A stretch of 42,797 nucleotides of DNA from JAAGZL01 sp050288625 (GTDB taxonomy: Bacteria > Pseudomonadota > Gammaproteobacteria > Chromatiales > Chromatiaceae): contig JBNKEE010000026.1 of assembly GCA_050288625.1 (NCBI GenBank), positions 1 through 42,797 of the forward strand. Reading direction: 5' to 3'. Under the pieces are notes generated by a model, which had not been told where the DNA came from, made no database searches, and saw nothing but the letters and a program-made list of their open reading frames with translations. A program made the position numbers and the translations under genes. Within the stretch, counting starts at the first letter, position 1. The number at the start of each line of letters is the position of its first letter. Below, piece after piece: positions 1 to 8,595 of the stretch.

Positions 1-1530
1 TTCGTCACTCAGGCCGGATGAGGCCTTGATCACGATGGACTGCTGCTTCCCGGTGGCCTTGTCCTTGGCCGATACATTCAGGATACCGTTGGCATCTATA
101 TCAAAGCTCACCTCGATCTGCGGGATACCGCGTGGCGCCGGCGGTATATCGGTCAGATCAAAACGACCCAGTGACTTGTTGGCGCCGGCCTGCTCGCGCT
201 CGCCCTGCAGCACGTGCACGGTTACCGCAGTCTGATTGTCATCCGCAGTGGAGAAGGTCTGACTGGCATTGGTCGGAATAGTAGTGTTCTTCTCTATCAG
301 TTTGGTCATGACCCCGCCCAAGGTCTCGATGCCCAGTGACAGCGGGGTTACATCCAGCAACAGCACGTCTTTAACCTCACCACCCAGCACACCGCCTTGA
401 ATGGCCGCACCGATGGCGACCGCCTCGTCCGGATTTACGTCCTTACGTGGCGCCTTGCCAAAGAACTTCTCGACCACTTCCTGTACCTTTGGCATACGGG
501 TCTGACCACCCACCAGGATCACCTCATCGATATCAGATGCGCTGAGTCCTGCATCGTTAAGGGCTGTACGGCATGGGTCGATGGTGCGCTGTACCAGATC
601 GTCCACCAGTGCCTCCAGCTTGGAGCGGGTCAGCTTAATGTTCAGGTGCTTGGGACCGGATGCATCCGCCGTGATATACGGCAGATTGATATCGGTCTGC
701 TGACTGTTAGAGAGCTCAATCTTGGCCTTCTCCGCGCCCTCTTTCAGACGCTGTAGCGCCAGCGGATCGTTGCGCAGATCAAAACCCTGATCCTTTTTGA
801 ACTCTTCTACCAAGTAGTCGATGATACGCATATCGAAATCTTCACCACCCAGGAAGGTGTCACCGTTGGTAGAGAGCACCTCAAACTGGTGTTCCCCGTC
901 GATCTCGGCGATCTCAATGATAGATATATCGAAGGTACCGCCACCCAGGTCGAATACGGCCAGCTTCTGGTCGCCACGCTTCTTGTCCATACCGTAGGCC
1001 AAGGCTGCGGCTGTAGGCTCGTTGATGATACGCTTTACATCAAGGCCGGCGATTCGACCTGCATCCTTGGTAGCTTGGCGCTGGGAATCGTTAAAATATG
1101 CCGGAACCGTGATCACGGCCTCGGTTACTTCGCTGCCGAGATAGTCTTCCGCGGTCTTCTTCATCTTTTGCAGGATCTTGGCAGAGATCTCAGGTGCGGC
1201 CATCTTCTTGCCATTTGCCTCCACCCAGGCATCTCCGTTGTCAGCTTTGACGATCTTATACGGCACCATCTGGATGTCGCGCTGCACTACATCGTCTTCA
1301 AAACGACGCCCGATCAGACGCTTGATGGCAAACAGGGTGTTCTGGGGATTGGTTACCGCCTGACGCTTTGCCGCCTGGCCCACCAGCACATCACCATCCG
1401 CCGTATAGGCGATGATGGAAGGCGTTGTGCGATCACCCTCTGAGTTTTCGATCACTCTGGTCTTGTCACCTTCCATCACTGCCACGCAGGAGTTGGTGGT
1501 GCCTAGATCGATTCCAATAATTTTACCCAT
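1..1530 (-). CDS. dnaK: Chaperone DnaK (Hsp70), C-terminus cut by window edge
   Basis: Cytoplasmic Hsp70 ATPase that folds and disaggregates clients with DnaJ and GrpE. The frame is open for 510 codons from the ATG at 1530 to the window edge, about 80% of the usual ~640 residues. The N-terminus begins MGKIIGIDLGTTNSC, the Hsp70 phosphate-1 signature. Later come the FDLGGGTFDISI and VGGQTRMP signatures and the substrate-domain stretch DVTPLSLGIETLGG. The missing part is the helical lid. It lies 80 nt downstream of grpE, and a sigma-32-type promoter at 1587-1615 can drive it separately. The TTGGAG about 10 nt before the ATG is a good ribosome binding site. Identity is certain; nothing looks broken. 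Confidence 0.98.
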   Translation of the reverse strand, partial: MGKIIGIDLGTTNSCVAVMEGDKTRVIENSEGDRTTPSIIAYTADGDVLVGQAAKRQAVTNPQNTLFAIKRLIGRRFEDDVVQRDIQMVPYKIVKADNGDAWVEANGKKMAAPEISAKILQKMKKTAEDYLGSEVTEAVITVPAYFNDSQRQATKDAGRIAGLDVKRIINEPTAAALAYGMDKKRGDQKLAVFDLGGGTFDISIIEIAEIDGEHQFEVLSTNGDTFLGGEDFDMRIIDYLVEEFKKDQGFDLRNDPLALQRLKEGAEKAKIELSNSQQTDINLPYITADASGPKHLNIKLTRSKLEALVDDLVQRTIDPCRTALNDAGLSASDIDEVILVGGQTRMPKVQEVVEKFFGKAPRKDVNPDEAVAIGAAIQGGVLGGEVKDVLLLDVTPLSLGIETLGGVMTKLIEKNTTIPTNASQTFSTADDNQTAVTVHVLQGEREQAGANKSLGRFDLTDIPPAPRGIPQIEVSFDIDANGILNVSAKDKATGKQQSIVIKASSGLSDE

Positions 1531-1586
1531 GATTCGGTATCTCCAATAAAACTGTATTATTCTCTAAAAACTAACGGTTAACCCTC

Positions 1587-1615
1587 AGATGGGGAAAAAC
1601 CTGGTATTTTTCAAG
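1587..1615 (-). promoter_or_regulatory. Sigma-32 heat-shock promoter of dnaK
   Basis: Read on the minus strand the sequence is CTTGAAA, 14 nt, CCCCATCT, which matches the RpoH consensus (CTTGAAA, 11-16 nt, CCCCATnT) at every defined position. The -35 element contains the grpE stop codon. It lies about 60 nt before the dnaK start. Assignment is by consensus only. Confidence 0.8.
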
Positions 1616-2225
1616 CCTGTTCGTCAATTTTTCCTGCATCACCCTGAGAAACCATGACCATGGCAGGTCTAATAAGCCGACCATTCAATGTGTAGCCTTT
1701 TTGCACCACCGCTACTACCGTGTTTGGCGGCACATCATCCCGAGCCTGTGTACTCATGGCCTGGTGGAATTCCGGATTGAACGGTTCTCCGTTGGGGTCT
1801 ATCTGGGCTATCTGGAATTTCTCCATGACATCGGACAGCAGTTTCAGAGTCAGCTTGGTGCCTTCCCGTAAACTTTCCACGTCCGCAGCTTCGTTATTGG
1901 CGGCCTCCAGGCCAAGTTCCATGCTGTCTCTGACCGCCAGTATATCCGCGGCGAAACGCTCCAGGGCGAATTTGTGGGCATTTTCCAGCTCCCGCTCATG
2001 GCGACGCTGTAGATTCTCTAGCTCAGCCTTAGAACGTAGAAGTTGGTTCCAGTGTTCGTCTGCCTTACTGCGTGCGTCCTCAAGCATGAGTTGCAGCTCT
2101 TCTTGTGTAGCCGCTTTAGCATCCATGTTGCCAGTCTCCTCGACGCTATTTTCCTCAGACCCGTCAATCACCACATCTCCTTCAGATGCCGCTGTATTGT
2201 CAGCCACTTCCTGCTTCTTACCCAT
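1611..2225 (-). CDS. grpE: Nucleotide exchange factor GrpE
   Basis: GrpE releases ADP from DnaK so the chaperone cycle can continue. The 204-residue product has the family layout: a disordered acidic N-terminus (about residues 10-45), a long coiled coil (about 45-110, rich in E/L/R), and a compact beta domain ending in GYTLNGRLIRPAMVMVS, the conserved GrpE signature. Length is normal. It sits between hrcA (93 nt upstream gap) and dnaK in the common hrcA-grpE-dnaK order. A sigma-32-type promoter lies directly upstream, and a second one for dnaK overlaps its stop codon. Confidence 0.97.
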   Translation of the reverse strand: MGKKQEVADNTAASEGDVVIDGSEENSVEETGNMDAKAATQEELQLMLEDARSKADEHWNQLLRSKAELENLQRRHERELENAHKFALERFAADILAVRDSMELGLEAANNEAADVESLREGTKLTLKLLSDVMEKFQIAQIDPNGEPFNPEFHQAMSTQARDDVPPNTVVAVVQKGYTLNGRLIRPAMVMVSQGDAGKIDEQA

Positions 2226-2305
2226 TTAGCTCAATCTCCGAAAAACACATAAAAAATAACCTGCACCCGGTATGCAGAGCGCATATCTTAATATTTAATG
2301 ACCTA

Positions 2306-2333
2306 ATTTGGGGGTGGTTATAGCTGTTTCAAG
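2306..2333 (-). promoter_or_regulatory. Sigma-32 heat-shock promoter of grpE
   Basis: On the minus strand: CTTGAAA, 13 nt, CCCCAAAT. The -35 box is a perfect RpoH match and the -10 box is close to CCCCATnT. The element overlaps the last codons of hrcA and lies about 80 nt before the grpE ATG, so grpE can be induced by heat independently of the hrcA promoter. Confidence 0.7.
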
Positions 2334-3373
2334 GTCGAACTCAATAATTTTGCAGTCACATCCACTACCGGGATCACCCGGTCATACTCCATGCGTTTCG
2401 GACCTATCACCCCGAGTACCCCCACTACCTTATTATTTACTTCGTAAGGGGCCGTAACGATACTGCATTTACTCAGATGATTATAGCCAGACTCCTCACC
2501 GATAAATATCTGTACACCCTCGGCGTGAAGACATCCATCCAGAAGCTGCACAATCTCATGTTTTTCATTAAATGCATCAAACAGTTGGCGTAGCTTTTTC
2601 ATGTTAGCCAACTCATTGAAATCCATCAGATTGGTCTGTCCAGCAATCAAACAGTCGCCGTCTTTCTTTGTCGGTTCCAGCACCTGCTCTGTCATCTCTA
2701 TTGCTCTAGCCATGATACGATTCATATCCGCCCTGGCCTGACGCATCTCTTTAATCATGGATTCACGAACCTTGGTCAAGGTCTGTCCTGAATATGTATG
2801 GTTAATATAGTTAGCCACCTGCTCCAGTTCAGAAGACGAATATGGACGCTTTGTGGTGATAATCCGGTTTATCACCTCACCAGAACGGGTAACCAGAATG
2901 ACCATGACACTATCACCTGATAAAGATAAAAATTCTATATGCAAGAAAGAGTCATGATCACTCTTGGGGATCATTACCACACCGGCCATATGAGTAACAT
3001 CAGAAAGCACTCTGGAAGCCGACTCCAGCACAGCCGATGAACTTTTATCTTTTATCAGCTGAGTCTTAAGATTTTCGATTTCTGCTCTGTTCAGATCTTT
3101 AAGGGTCAGCAGGGAATCGATGAACATCCTATAGCCATTGACTGTTGGTATTCGCCCTGCTGATGTATGGGGGGATGTCACCAGACCTATCTCTTCCAGA
3201 TGGGCCATGATGTTTCTGATGGTGGCTGGACTCAGGTCCATCCCTGCATCCTCGGCCAGGGTGCGCGAACCGACCGGCTCACCATCCTTAATATAGCGCT
3301 CTATAAGTACTTTGAGAAAATGCTGGGCGCGTTCATTGACATTGCTTTGGTTTACAGCTCTTCTGACTGGCAC
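2318..3373 (-). CDS. hrcA: Heat-inducible transcription repressor HrcA
   Basis: HrcA represses chaperone genes by binding CIRCE operators and loses activity when GroEL is titrated by unfolded protein. The product has 351 residues, normal for the family. The N-terminal winged helix (about 10-80) includes EPVGSRTLAEDAG, LSPATIRNIMAHLEE and HTSAGRIPTVNGYR, all typical of HrcA. The C-terminus carries SIVTAPYEVNNKVVGVLGVIGPKRMEYDR in two blocks. The start is GTG at 3373, supported by GAGGTG about 7 nt upstream. A sigma-70 promoter and a CIRCE operator lie immediately before it, so the gene should be autoregulated. Confidence 0.96.
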   Translation of the reverse strand: MPVRRAVNQSNVNERAQHFLKVLIERYIKDGEPVGSRTLAEDAGMDLSPATIRNIMAHLEEIGLVTSPHTSAGRIPTVNGYRMFIDSLLTLKDLNRAEIENLKTQLIKDKSSSAVLESASRVLSDVTHMAGVVMIPKSDHDSFLHIEFLSLSGDSVMVILVTRSGEVINRIITTKRPYSSSELEQVANYINHTYSGQTLTKVRESMIKEMRQARADMNRIMARAIEMTEQVLEPTKKDGDCLIAGQTNLMDFNELANMKKLRQLFDAFNEKHEIVQLLDGCLHAEGVQIFIGEESGYNHLSKCSIVTAPYEVNNKVVGVLGVIGPKRMEYDRVIPVVDVTAKLLSSTLKQL

Positions 3374-3408
3374 AATACACCTCGAGTGAAGACCTACACC
3401 TCATGTAC

Positions 3409-3435
3409 TTAGCACTCGCACATACAGAGTGCTAG
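3409..3435. promoter_or_regulatory. CIRCE operator (HrcA binding site)
   Basis: Inverted repeat TTAGCACTC, 9-nt spacer, GAGTGCTAG. It matches the CIRCE consensus (TTAGCACTC-N9-GAGTGCTAA) in 17 of 18 arm bases. It lies between the hrcA promoter -10 box and the hrcA start, the classical position for repression by HrcA. No second CIRCE was seen before grpE or dnaK. Confidence 0.95.
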
Positions 3436-3444
3436 ACAGCACCA

Positions 3445-3472
3445 ATTATCGGACTCCACAGCTAACTGTCAA
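3445..3472 (-). promoter_or_regulatory. Sigma-70 promoter of hrcA
   Basis: On the minus strand TTGACA (3467-3472), 16 nt, GATAAT (3445-3450). The -35 box is perfect and the -10 differs from TATAAT by one base. The predicted transcription start falls at the upstream edge of CIRCE, so HrcA binding would block initiation. Confidence 0.75.
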
Positions 3473-3590
3473 GAAACATTCACTAACCTATTCTAAGATT
3501 GTAACTAATGAGATTATGGTTGGCTGCGCCCCAAAGCCGTGATAAGTTCCACCTTTCTATACCCAGTCGATTTATCCTGGTATTTAATAT

Positions 3591-4457
3591 ATGAAAGAAA
3601 AATTCCGTTCCATCGGGCTCATAGGTAAACAGTGCGGCAGTGGCATCAAAGACACGATGCAAAGTCTAAGCGAATTCCTACAGAACAGCGGAGTTGATGT
3701 ACTGCTGGAAGCCAATACAGCAAAACACCTGGATGGTCATGGCATGCAGACTGCCGACATGGACGAAATCGGACAAAACTGTGATCTCGCCATAGCAGTC
3801 GGTGGTGACGGCACCCTGCTGCACTCTGCTGCGAGTCTCGCGGAATACCAGGTGGCACTTCTTGGAGTGAACATGGGACGCCTCGGCTTTCTGACCGATA
3901 TTTCGCCCTTGGTCATGATAGAGGCAATGAGTGCAATCATGGATGGAGAGTACATTGAAGAGAAACGCACCATGCTTGAGGTTGAGGTTGCAGGAAAGAT
4001 CTTTCGGGCCTTCAACGACGTAGTTATCCACAAGTGGAATATCTCCCGCATGATCGAGTATGAGACCTATGTGGACGATCAGTTCGTCAATATCCAGCGT
4101 TCTGACGGTTTCATAGTATCCACCCCCACCGGCTCAACCGCCTACAACCTCTCCTGCGGAGGACCGCTGGTACACCCAAACATAAATGCATCTATATTGG
4201 TACCAATCTGCCCACATAGCCTGAGCAACAGACCAATAGTAGTGGATGGAGATGCGGAGATAAGGATTGTAGTGTGTGGACATACCACTTACAAAGATAT
4301 CCAGGTCACCTGTGATGGTCTAAAGACAACTCAACCTGAAGATGGCACTATCGTCATCAACAAACATCGCAACCCTATCCGACTGATTCACCCCAAAGAC
4401 CACGATCACTTTAACACTCTGAGGGTAAAGCTGGGATGGAGTGGAAGCCCTGTTTAG
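3591..4457 (+). CDS. nadK: NAD kinase
   Basis: Cytosolic ATP-NAD kinase that makes NADP. The 288-residue product carries the catalytic GGDGT motif at residues 71-75, NMGRLGFLTD at 94-103, and the NAD-binding STPTGSTAYNLSCGGPLVHP region around 180, all diagnostic of PpnK. Length matches the family. It is divergent from hrcA and lies 16 nt before recN, so nadK-recN is probably one transcript, an arrangement common in gammaproteobacteria. No clear Shine-Dalgarno precedes the ATG, but the alignable N-terminus starts here. Confidence 0.96.
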   Translation: MKEKFRSIGLIGKQCGSGIKDTMQSLSEFLQNSGVDVLLEANTAKHLDGHGMQTADMDEIGQNCDLAIAVGGDGTLLHSAASLAEYQVALLGVNMGRLGFLTDISPLVMIEAMSAIMDGEYIEEKRTMLEVEVAGKIFRAFNDVVIHKWNISRMIEYETYVDDQFVNIQRSDGFIVSTPTGSTAYNLSCGGPLVHPNINASILVPICPHSLSNRPIVVDGDAEIRIVVCGHTTYKDIQVTCDGLKTTQPEDGTIVINKHRNPIRLIHPKDHDHFNTLRVKLGWSGSPV

Positions 4458-4473
4458 CCCAATAGTCCTATAG

Positions 4474-6147
4474 ATGCTAACCCACATCCACATCAAAGAT
4501 CTGGCCATAGTCTCCTCCCTGGAACTGGAACTTAATCCTGGAATGACCACCCTCACTGGTGAAACAGGTGCCGGGAAGTCCATTTTGATTGACGCTTTGG
4601 GCCTGGTCCTGGGGGAAAGGGCTGACAATGACATGATTAGGGATGGGGCAGATCGCGCCGAGATCACTGCCGTCCTGGATATCGGCGACTCAGTCAAGAT
4701 ACAAGACTGGCTGCAAGAACACTCCTTAGATACTGAAGGTGAATGTATCTTACGACGAGTCCTTTCCCGCTCATCAGGTTCCAAGGCCTTCATCAATGGC
4801 AGCCCAGTACCGGTAAAACTGCTGCAAGGTCTGGGAGATTTACTAGTGGATATTCACGGACAGCACGCCCACCAATCCCTGCTGAAGAGGGATCAGCAAC
4901 GTGAGTTGCTAGATGAATTTGCTGGACATCTTGAACTAAAACAACAGGTAATTTCCACCTTCCATCTCTGGCGCGAATCCCGAGACAAACTGGACCGGCT
5001 GAGGGCGGATAGTAGTGAGCGCAATGAAAGGCTTGACCTGTTGCGTTACCAAGTCTCCGAGTTGAACGAATTGCAGCTTGGCGAGACCGAACTGGATGAG
5101 ATTGACCGAGACCACGCAAAATTGAGTAATGCTGGGATGTTACAGAGCGGTTGCGGCCTCATCCTAAACAGCCTGTATGATGATGAAAATGCCATTCAGG
5201 GCAGGCTTTCTCAGATCCAGAGTGAACTGGAACAGATGGTAAGCGCTGATCCATCCCTCTCCGAGGTACGCGAGGTGTTGGAAGGTGCGGTCATCCAGAT
5301 CCAGGAGGCCACTCACTCACTACGTCAATACGCCGATGGGATTGAGCTAGATCCTGCACAATTGGAACAGGTGGAACAGCGCCTTGGAGATATCCACGAC
5401 ATCGCGCGCAAGTACCGTTGCGATCCGAACGAGATCAACCAGACCAAGCTTGCTCTGGAGCAAGAATTAGAACAACTAGAACATGCCGATATACACCTGG
5501 CTGAACTGGAACAGCAGGTCGAGACTAACTGGACCTATTACCTGAGGCTGGCTCAAGAGCTAGACACAAGCAGACGCAGCGCCGCACTGACACTCTCCGA
5601 TGAGGTCAGCAACTGCATGGCTACTTTAGGTATGCCGGATGGACGCCTGGAGATAGATATCGAGACCATGCCAACAGACAGGGCCAGTTCCAACGGACTC
5701 AATCGTATCGAATTCCTGGTTACTGCCAACCCCGGGCAACCGGCCAAACCACTTATCAAAGTGGCCTCAGGTGGTGAGCTATCTCGTATAAGCCTGGCTA
5801 TTCAGGTCGCCACCACCCGCTGCTCAGGAACTCCCATCCTGATATTCGACGAAGTTGACGTGGGAATTGGCGGTGGCACAGCCGAGATCGTAGGAACCCT
5901 GCTACGCGGTCTTGGTATCCACAGGCAGATCCTGTGCGTAACCCATCTGGCACAGGTGGCTGCCCAGGGACATCACCATCTACAAGTGACAAAGAGTGGA
6001 ACCAACGGAACTGTACAGACCAACGTAGTCCCACTAGGTGGTGACAAACGCGTACATGAGATCGCGCGCATGCTAGGTGGTGTTACAATTACCGATCAAA
6101 CCTTGGCCCACGCCCAGGAGATGATCGCACACTCTCAGACTCAGTAG
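4474..6147 (+). CDS. recN: DNA repair protein RecN
   Basis: SMC-like ATPase acting in recombinational double-strand break repair. The product has 557 residues, normal length. N-terminal Walker A is GETGAGKS (29-36), preceded by HIHIKDLAIV typical of RecN. The centre (about 150-370) is coiled coil rich in E/L/Q. Near the C-terminus come the ABC signature region SGGELSRISLAIQV and Walker B LIFDEVDVGIGGGTAEIVG. It follows nadK closely and ends 2 nt from the convergent fur gene. No LexA box was recognised upstream. Confidence 0.97.
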   Translation: MLTHIHIKDLAIVSSLELELNPGMTTLTGETGAGKSILIDALGLVLGERADNDMIRDGADRAEITAVLDIGDSVKIQDWLQEHSLDTEGECILRRVLSRSSGSKAFINGSPVPVKLLQGLGDLLVDIHGQHAHQSLLKRDQQRELLDEFAGHLELKQQVISTFHLWRESRDKLDRLRADSSERNERLDLLRYQVSELNELQLGETELDEIDRDHAKLSNAGMLQSGCGLILNSLYDDENAIQGRLSQIQSELEQMVSADPSLSEVREVLEGAVIQIQEATHSLRQYADGIELDPAQLEQVEQRLGDIHDIARKYRCDPNEINQTKLALEQELEQLEHADIHLAELEQQVETNWTYYLRLAQELDTSRRSAALTLSDEVSNCMATLGMPDGRLEIDIETMPTDRASSNGLNRIEFLVTANPGQPAKPLIKVASGGELSRISLAIQVATTRCSGTPILIFDEVDVGIGGGTAEIVGTLLRGLGIHRQILCVTHLAQVAAQGHHHLQVTKSGTNGTVQTNVVPLGGDKRVHEIARMLGGVTITDQTLAHAQEMIAHSQTQ

Positions 6148-6149
6148 AT

Positions 6150-6575
6150 CTACACCTTGCTTATCTTACATGCCGGATTGTCGCAACGACCGTAGATCAC
6201 CAGGGAGTGGTCTTCAATCTCATACCCATGCTCCTTGGCGATCTCATGCTGGCGCTGTTCGATCAAGTCGTCTGAAAACTCCACTACCTTACCGCAGACC
6301 ACACACATGATATGGTCATGATGGCCACCTCGATTAAGCTCAAATACAGCAAATCCGCCCTCGAAATTATGCCGATTCACCAACTCAGCAGTTTCAAACT
6401 GAGTCAACACACGATAGATTGTTGCCAGGCTAATCTCTTCTCCTTGTTGCAATAAGATTTTGTAGACATCTTCAGCACTTACGTGTTGATCTCCGCATTT
6501 TTCCAGTACTTCCAGGATCTTCATGCGAGGAACCGTTACTTTAAGGCCAGCATCTCTTATCTCTTTATCTTGCAA
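6150..6575 (-). CDS. fur: Ferric uptake regulator Fur
   Basis: Fe(II)-dependent repressor controlling iron homeostasis. The 141-residue product matches Fur throughout: AGLKVTVPRMKILEVLE at the N-terminus, the recognition-helix region ISLATIYRVLTQFETA (48-63), the metal-binding HHDHIMC segment (85-91) with Cys91/Cys94, and a second Cys pair (131, 136). The start is TTG at 6575, strongly supported by AGGAGGTG 5 nt upstream and by alignment with known Fur N-termini; ATG-only callers would miss it. It is divergent from bamE, a conserved neighbour in gammaproteobacteria, and convergent with recN. Confidence 0.97.
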   Translation of the reverse strand: MQDKEIRDAGLKVTVPRMKILEVLEKCGDQHVSAEDVYKILLQQGEEISLATIYRVLTQFETAELVNRHNFEGGFAVFELNRGGHHDHIMCVVCGKVVEFSDDLIEQRQHEIAKEHGYEIEDHSLVIYGRCDNPACKISKV

Positions 6576-6657
6576 CGAAACACCTCCTATGGTGTCTTAA
6601 CCAGGCGAATCGGGTATCATTCCGCATCTGTATTTAATCATACTGGGTTGTTATCTA

Positions 6658-7371
6658 ATGCAAAAGTCTTTCCTCCTATGGCTCTGTGTCACAAGTCTGA
6701 TTTTGAGCGGTTGCAATGCACTGCAGGAACTGGGTGAAGCGGTACCTGACGCCCTGGGCAATACTCAGTTAATGTACAAGCCTACCGTGCAGCAGGGTAA
6801 CGTGGTGACTCAAGAGATGGTGGATAAGCTACAACCTGGTATGAACCGGAGACAGGTCGCTTACATACTTGGCACACCATTATTAGTTGATGCCTTCCAT
6901 CAAGATCGTTGGGACTATGTATACACCAAGGAGGTCGGAGGTGGAGCAGGCAACAAGACCCACATAGCACTATTCTTCGAGGACGATATCCTGGTGCGAA
7001 TTGAGGGAGACTTCCGTCCCGAACCTAAAGAAGACCCTCTTGCTGGTGCCGAAGAGACGGTATTCACAGTCCCGGATTATACAAAGAAGGAGAAGGGATT
7101 CTTCTCCCGCACGTTGGAGACTATTGGTATAGATACCGAGGAAAACGGGGATACCTCAAGTACCGACACAAGCGGAGACGGTCAACTGCCAGATATGGCA
7201 AAAGATGGTGAGGGGGATCTACCACAAACGGTAGAAGAGGCCCAATCAGAAGTTTCTCAGGTTGCCGAGGAGGAAGAAAAAACCGACGAGCAACCCCAAC
7301 CTGAGGAGGAAAACAAAGAAGAAGAGAAGGGTTTCTTTTCCAGAGCTCTTGAGGTTATCGGACTGGATTGA
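6658..7371 (+). CDS. bamE: Outer membrane assembly lipoprotein BamE with acidic C-terminal extension
   Basis: BamE (SmpA/OmlA) is a lipoprotein of the BAM complex that inserts beta-barrels into the outer membrane. Residues 1-18 are a lipoprotein signal with lipobox LSGC (Cys19). Residues 45-120 hold the BamE fold, including the conserved stretches DKLQPGMNRRQVAYILGTP and DRWDYVYT. The protein is 237 residues against about 110-180 in familiar homologues. The extra part starts with EKGFFSRTLETIGID (145-159), continues as an acidic low-complexity linker (160-222), and ends with a near copy, EKGFFSRALEVIGLD (223-237). The BamE assignment is firm; the role of the tail is unknown. Confidence 0.92.
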   Translation: MQKSFLLWLCVTSLILSGCNALQELGEAVPDALGNTQLMYKPTVQQGNVVTQEMVDKLQPGMNRRQVAYILGTPLLVDAFHQDRWDYVYTKEVGGGAGNKTHIALFFEDDILVRIEGDFRPEPKEDPLAGAEETVFTVPDYTKKEKGFFSRTLETIGIDTEENGDTSSTDTSGDGQLPDMAKDGEGDLPQTVEEAQSEVSQVAEEEEKTDEQPQPEEENKEEEKGFFSRALEVIGLD

Positions 7372-7403
7372 TCTTCTAGCAAACCACTAGGAGAACCTTG
7401 TGG

Positions 7404-8480
7404 TTACATCCTGACAGGAAGCCTGCGCGCACCCCAATAGCCAGGCCCGTCCTCAAAAACACCAGAGCACCTGTGTCCGCATGAGTCACACCTGCCTTCC
7501 GCATCAAGATTCCAGATCCCAAGCTCATACCAATCACGCGATATCAGCATCTCACCACAATTGGGGCACCAAGTGCTGTCTCCCTCTGGATTTCTGGCAT
7601 TCCCGGTGTAGGCATAGCTCACACCATTCATCATCGCGATCTTTCGCGCCTTTTTCAGGGTAGATACTGGCGTAGCCTCAACATCTTGCATCTTCCAGGC
7701 AGGATGAAAGGCCGAAAAGTGCATAGGCACTTCCGTACCCAGGTTCTGCACCACCCATTTTGTCATGGCATTTAGCTCATCATCTGAGTCGTTCTGTCCG
7801 GGTATCAAAAGAGTTGTAATTTCCAGCCATATGTCTGTCTCTTGTCGTATGTAAAGCAAGGTATCCAGAATAGTCTGCAGATCACCACTACAGTGTGACC
7901 TATAGAACTCTTGGGAAAACGCCTTTAGATCCACATTAGCGGCATCTATGTTACGAAACAGATGTTCTCTTGGCTCAGGCAGTATATATCCTGCGGTTAC
8001 TGCAACTGTCTTAATTCCATGACTGTGACAGGCGATGGCAGTGTCATCGACATACTCCAGAAAGATGACTGGATCGTTGTAGGTAAAAGCCACGCTCCTG
8101 CAACCGAGTTCCTTAGCCCTCATGGCTATCTTCTCTGGCATTGCGTCTTCGGCCAATATATCCACTTCCCGTGATTTGCTCATATCCCAGTTCTGACAGA
8201 ACTTACAGGTGAGATTGCATCCTGCTGTGCCAAAGGATAGAACGGGAGTACCAGGTAAAAAGTGATTCAATGGCTTCTTTTCTATCGGATCCACACAAAA
8301 ACCACTGGATCTACCATAGGTGGATAAAACCACCTCACCATCCCGGTTCTCACGCACAAAGCAGAGACCATGCTTACCCTCCTTTATTTTGCAAAAACGA
8401 GGGCATACATTGCACTGCACCCTGCCATCCGGCAGTCTATGCCAGTAATTTGTAGGGAATTTAGTTACTATTTTTCCCAT
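7404..8480 (-). CDS. amrS: AmmeMemoRadiSam system radical SAM enzyme
   Basis: Radical S-adenosylmethionine enzyme of the PflA-activase-like branch, part of the AmmeMemoRadiSam set whose substrate is not established. The 358-residue product has the cluster motif CNLTCKFC (Cys88, Cys92, Cys95), an N-terminal Cys group (23, 26, 30, 40) in CNVCPRFCKIKEGKHGLC, and C-terminal CPNCGEM and CDSCGHRC pairs that look like a zinc ribbon. FTYNDPVIFLEY and VDLKAFS are typical of this family. It is transcribed away from the MEMO-like and AMMECR1-like genes across a 115-nt intergenic region. The three genes together make the assignment firm. Confidence 0.93.
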   Translation of the reverse strand: MGKIVTKFPTNYWHRLPDGRVQCNVCPRFCKIKEGKHGLCFVRENRDGEVVLSTYGRSSGFCVDPIEKKPLNHFLPGTPVLSFGTAGCNLTCKFCQNWDMSKSREVDILAEDAMPEKIAMRAKELGCRSVAFTYNDPVIFLEYVDDTAIACHSHGIKTVAVTAGYILPEPREHLFRNIDAANVDLKAFSQEFYRSHCSGDLQTILDTLLYIRQETDIWLEITTLLIPGQNDSDDELNAMTKWVVQNLGTEVPMHFSAFHPAWKMQDVEATPVSTLKKARKIAMMNGVSYAYTGNARNPEGDSTWCPNCGEMLISRDWYELGIWNLDAEGRCDSCGHRCSGVFEDGPGYWGARRLPVRM

Positions 8481-8521
8481 AGCCAGATACCCAATATCTC
8501 TATGTATCTTAATAGGATAGT

Positions 8522-8560
8522 TGATCTAATTCCTTGCTTTTCTCCCTGCCTGATCTAATT
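8522..8560. promoter_or_regulatory. Direct repeat in the AmmeMemoRadiSam divergent promoter region
   Basis: The decamer TGATCTAATT occurs at 8522-8531 and again at 8551-8560, 29 nt apart start to start (close to three helical turns), inside the 115-nt intergenic region between the divergent amrS and amrB genes. It may be a regulator binding site for both genes. This is inference from repeat identity and position. Confidence 0.4.
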
Positions 8561-8595
8561 TAATGTTGTATAAGTAAAATCTTGAGAGATTTGAC

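Noticed and set aside
889..1443. 184-codon plus-strand ORF opposite dnaK
   Set aside because: Lies entirely inside dnaK, antisense, with no ribosome site or family resemblance.
1720..2229. 169-codon plus-strand ORF opposite grpE
   Set aside because: Ser-rich composition is the antisense shadow of the coding strand; grpE is unmistakable.
7391..7406. AACCAC/GTGGTT inverted repeat between bamE and amrS
   Set aside because: Only 6 bp with a 12-nt loop and no T run; not a convincing terminator.
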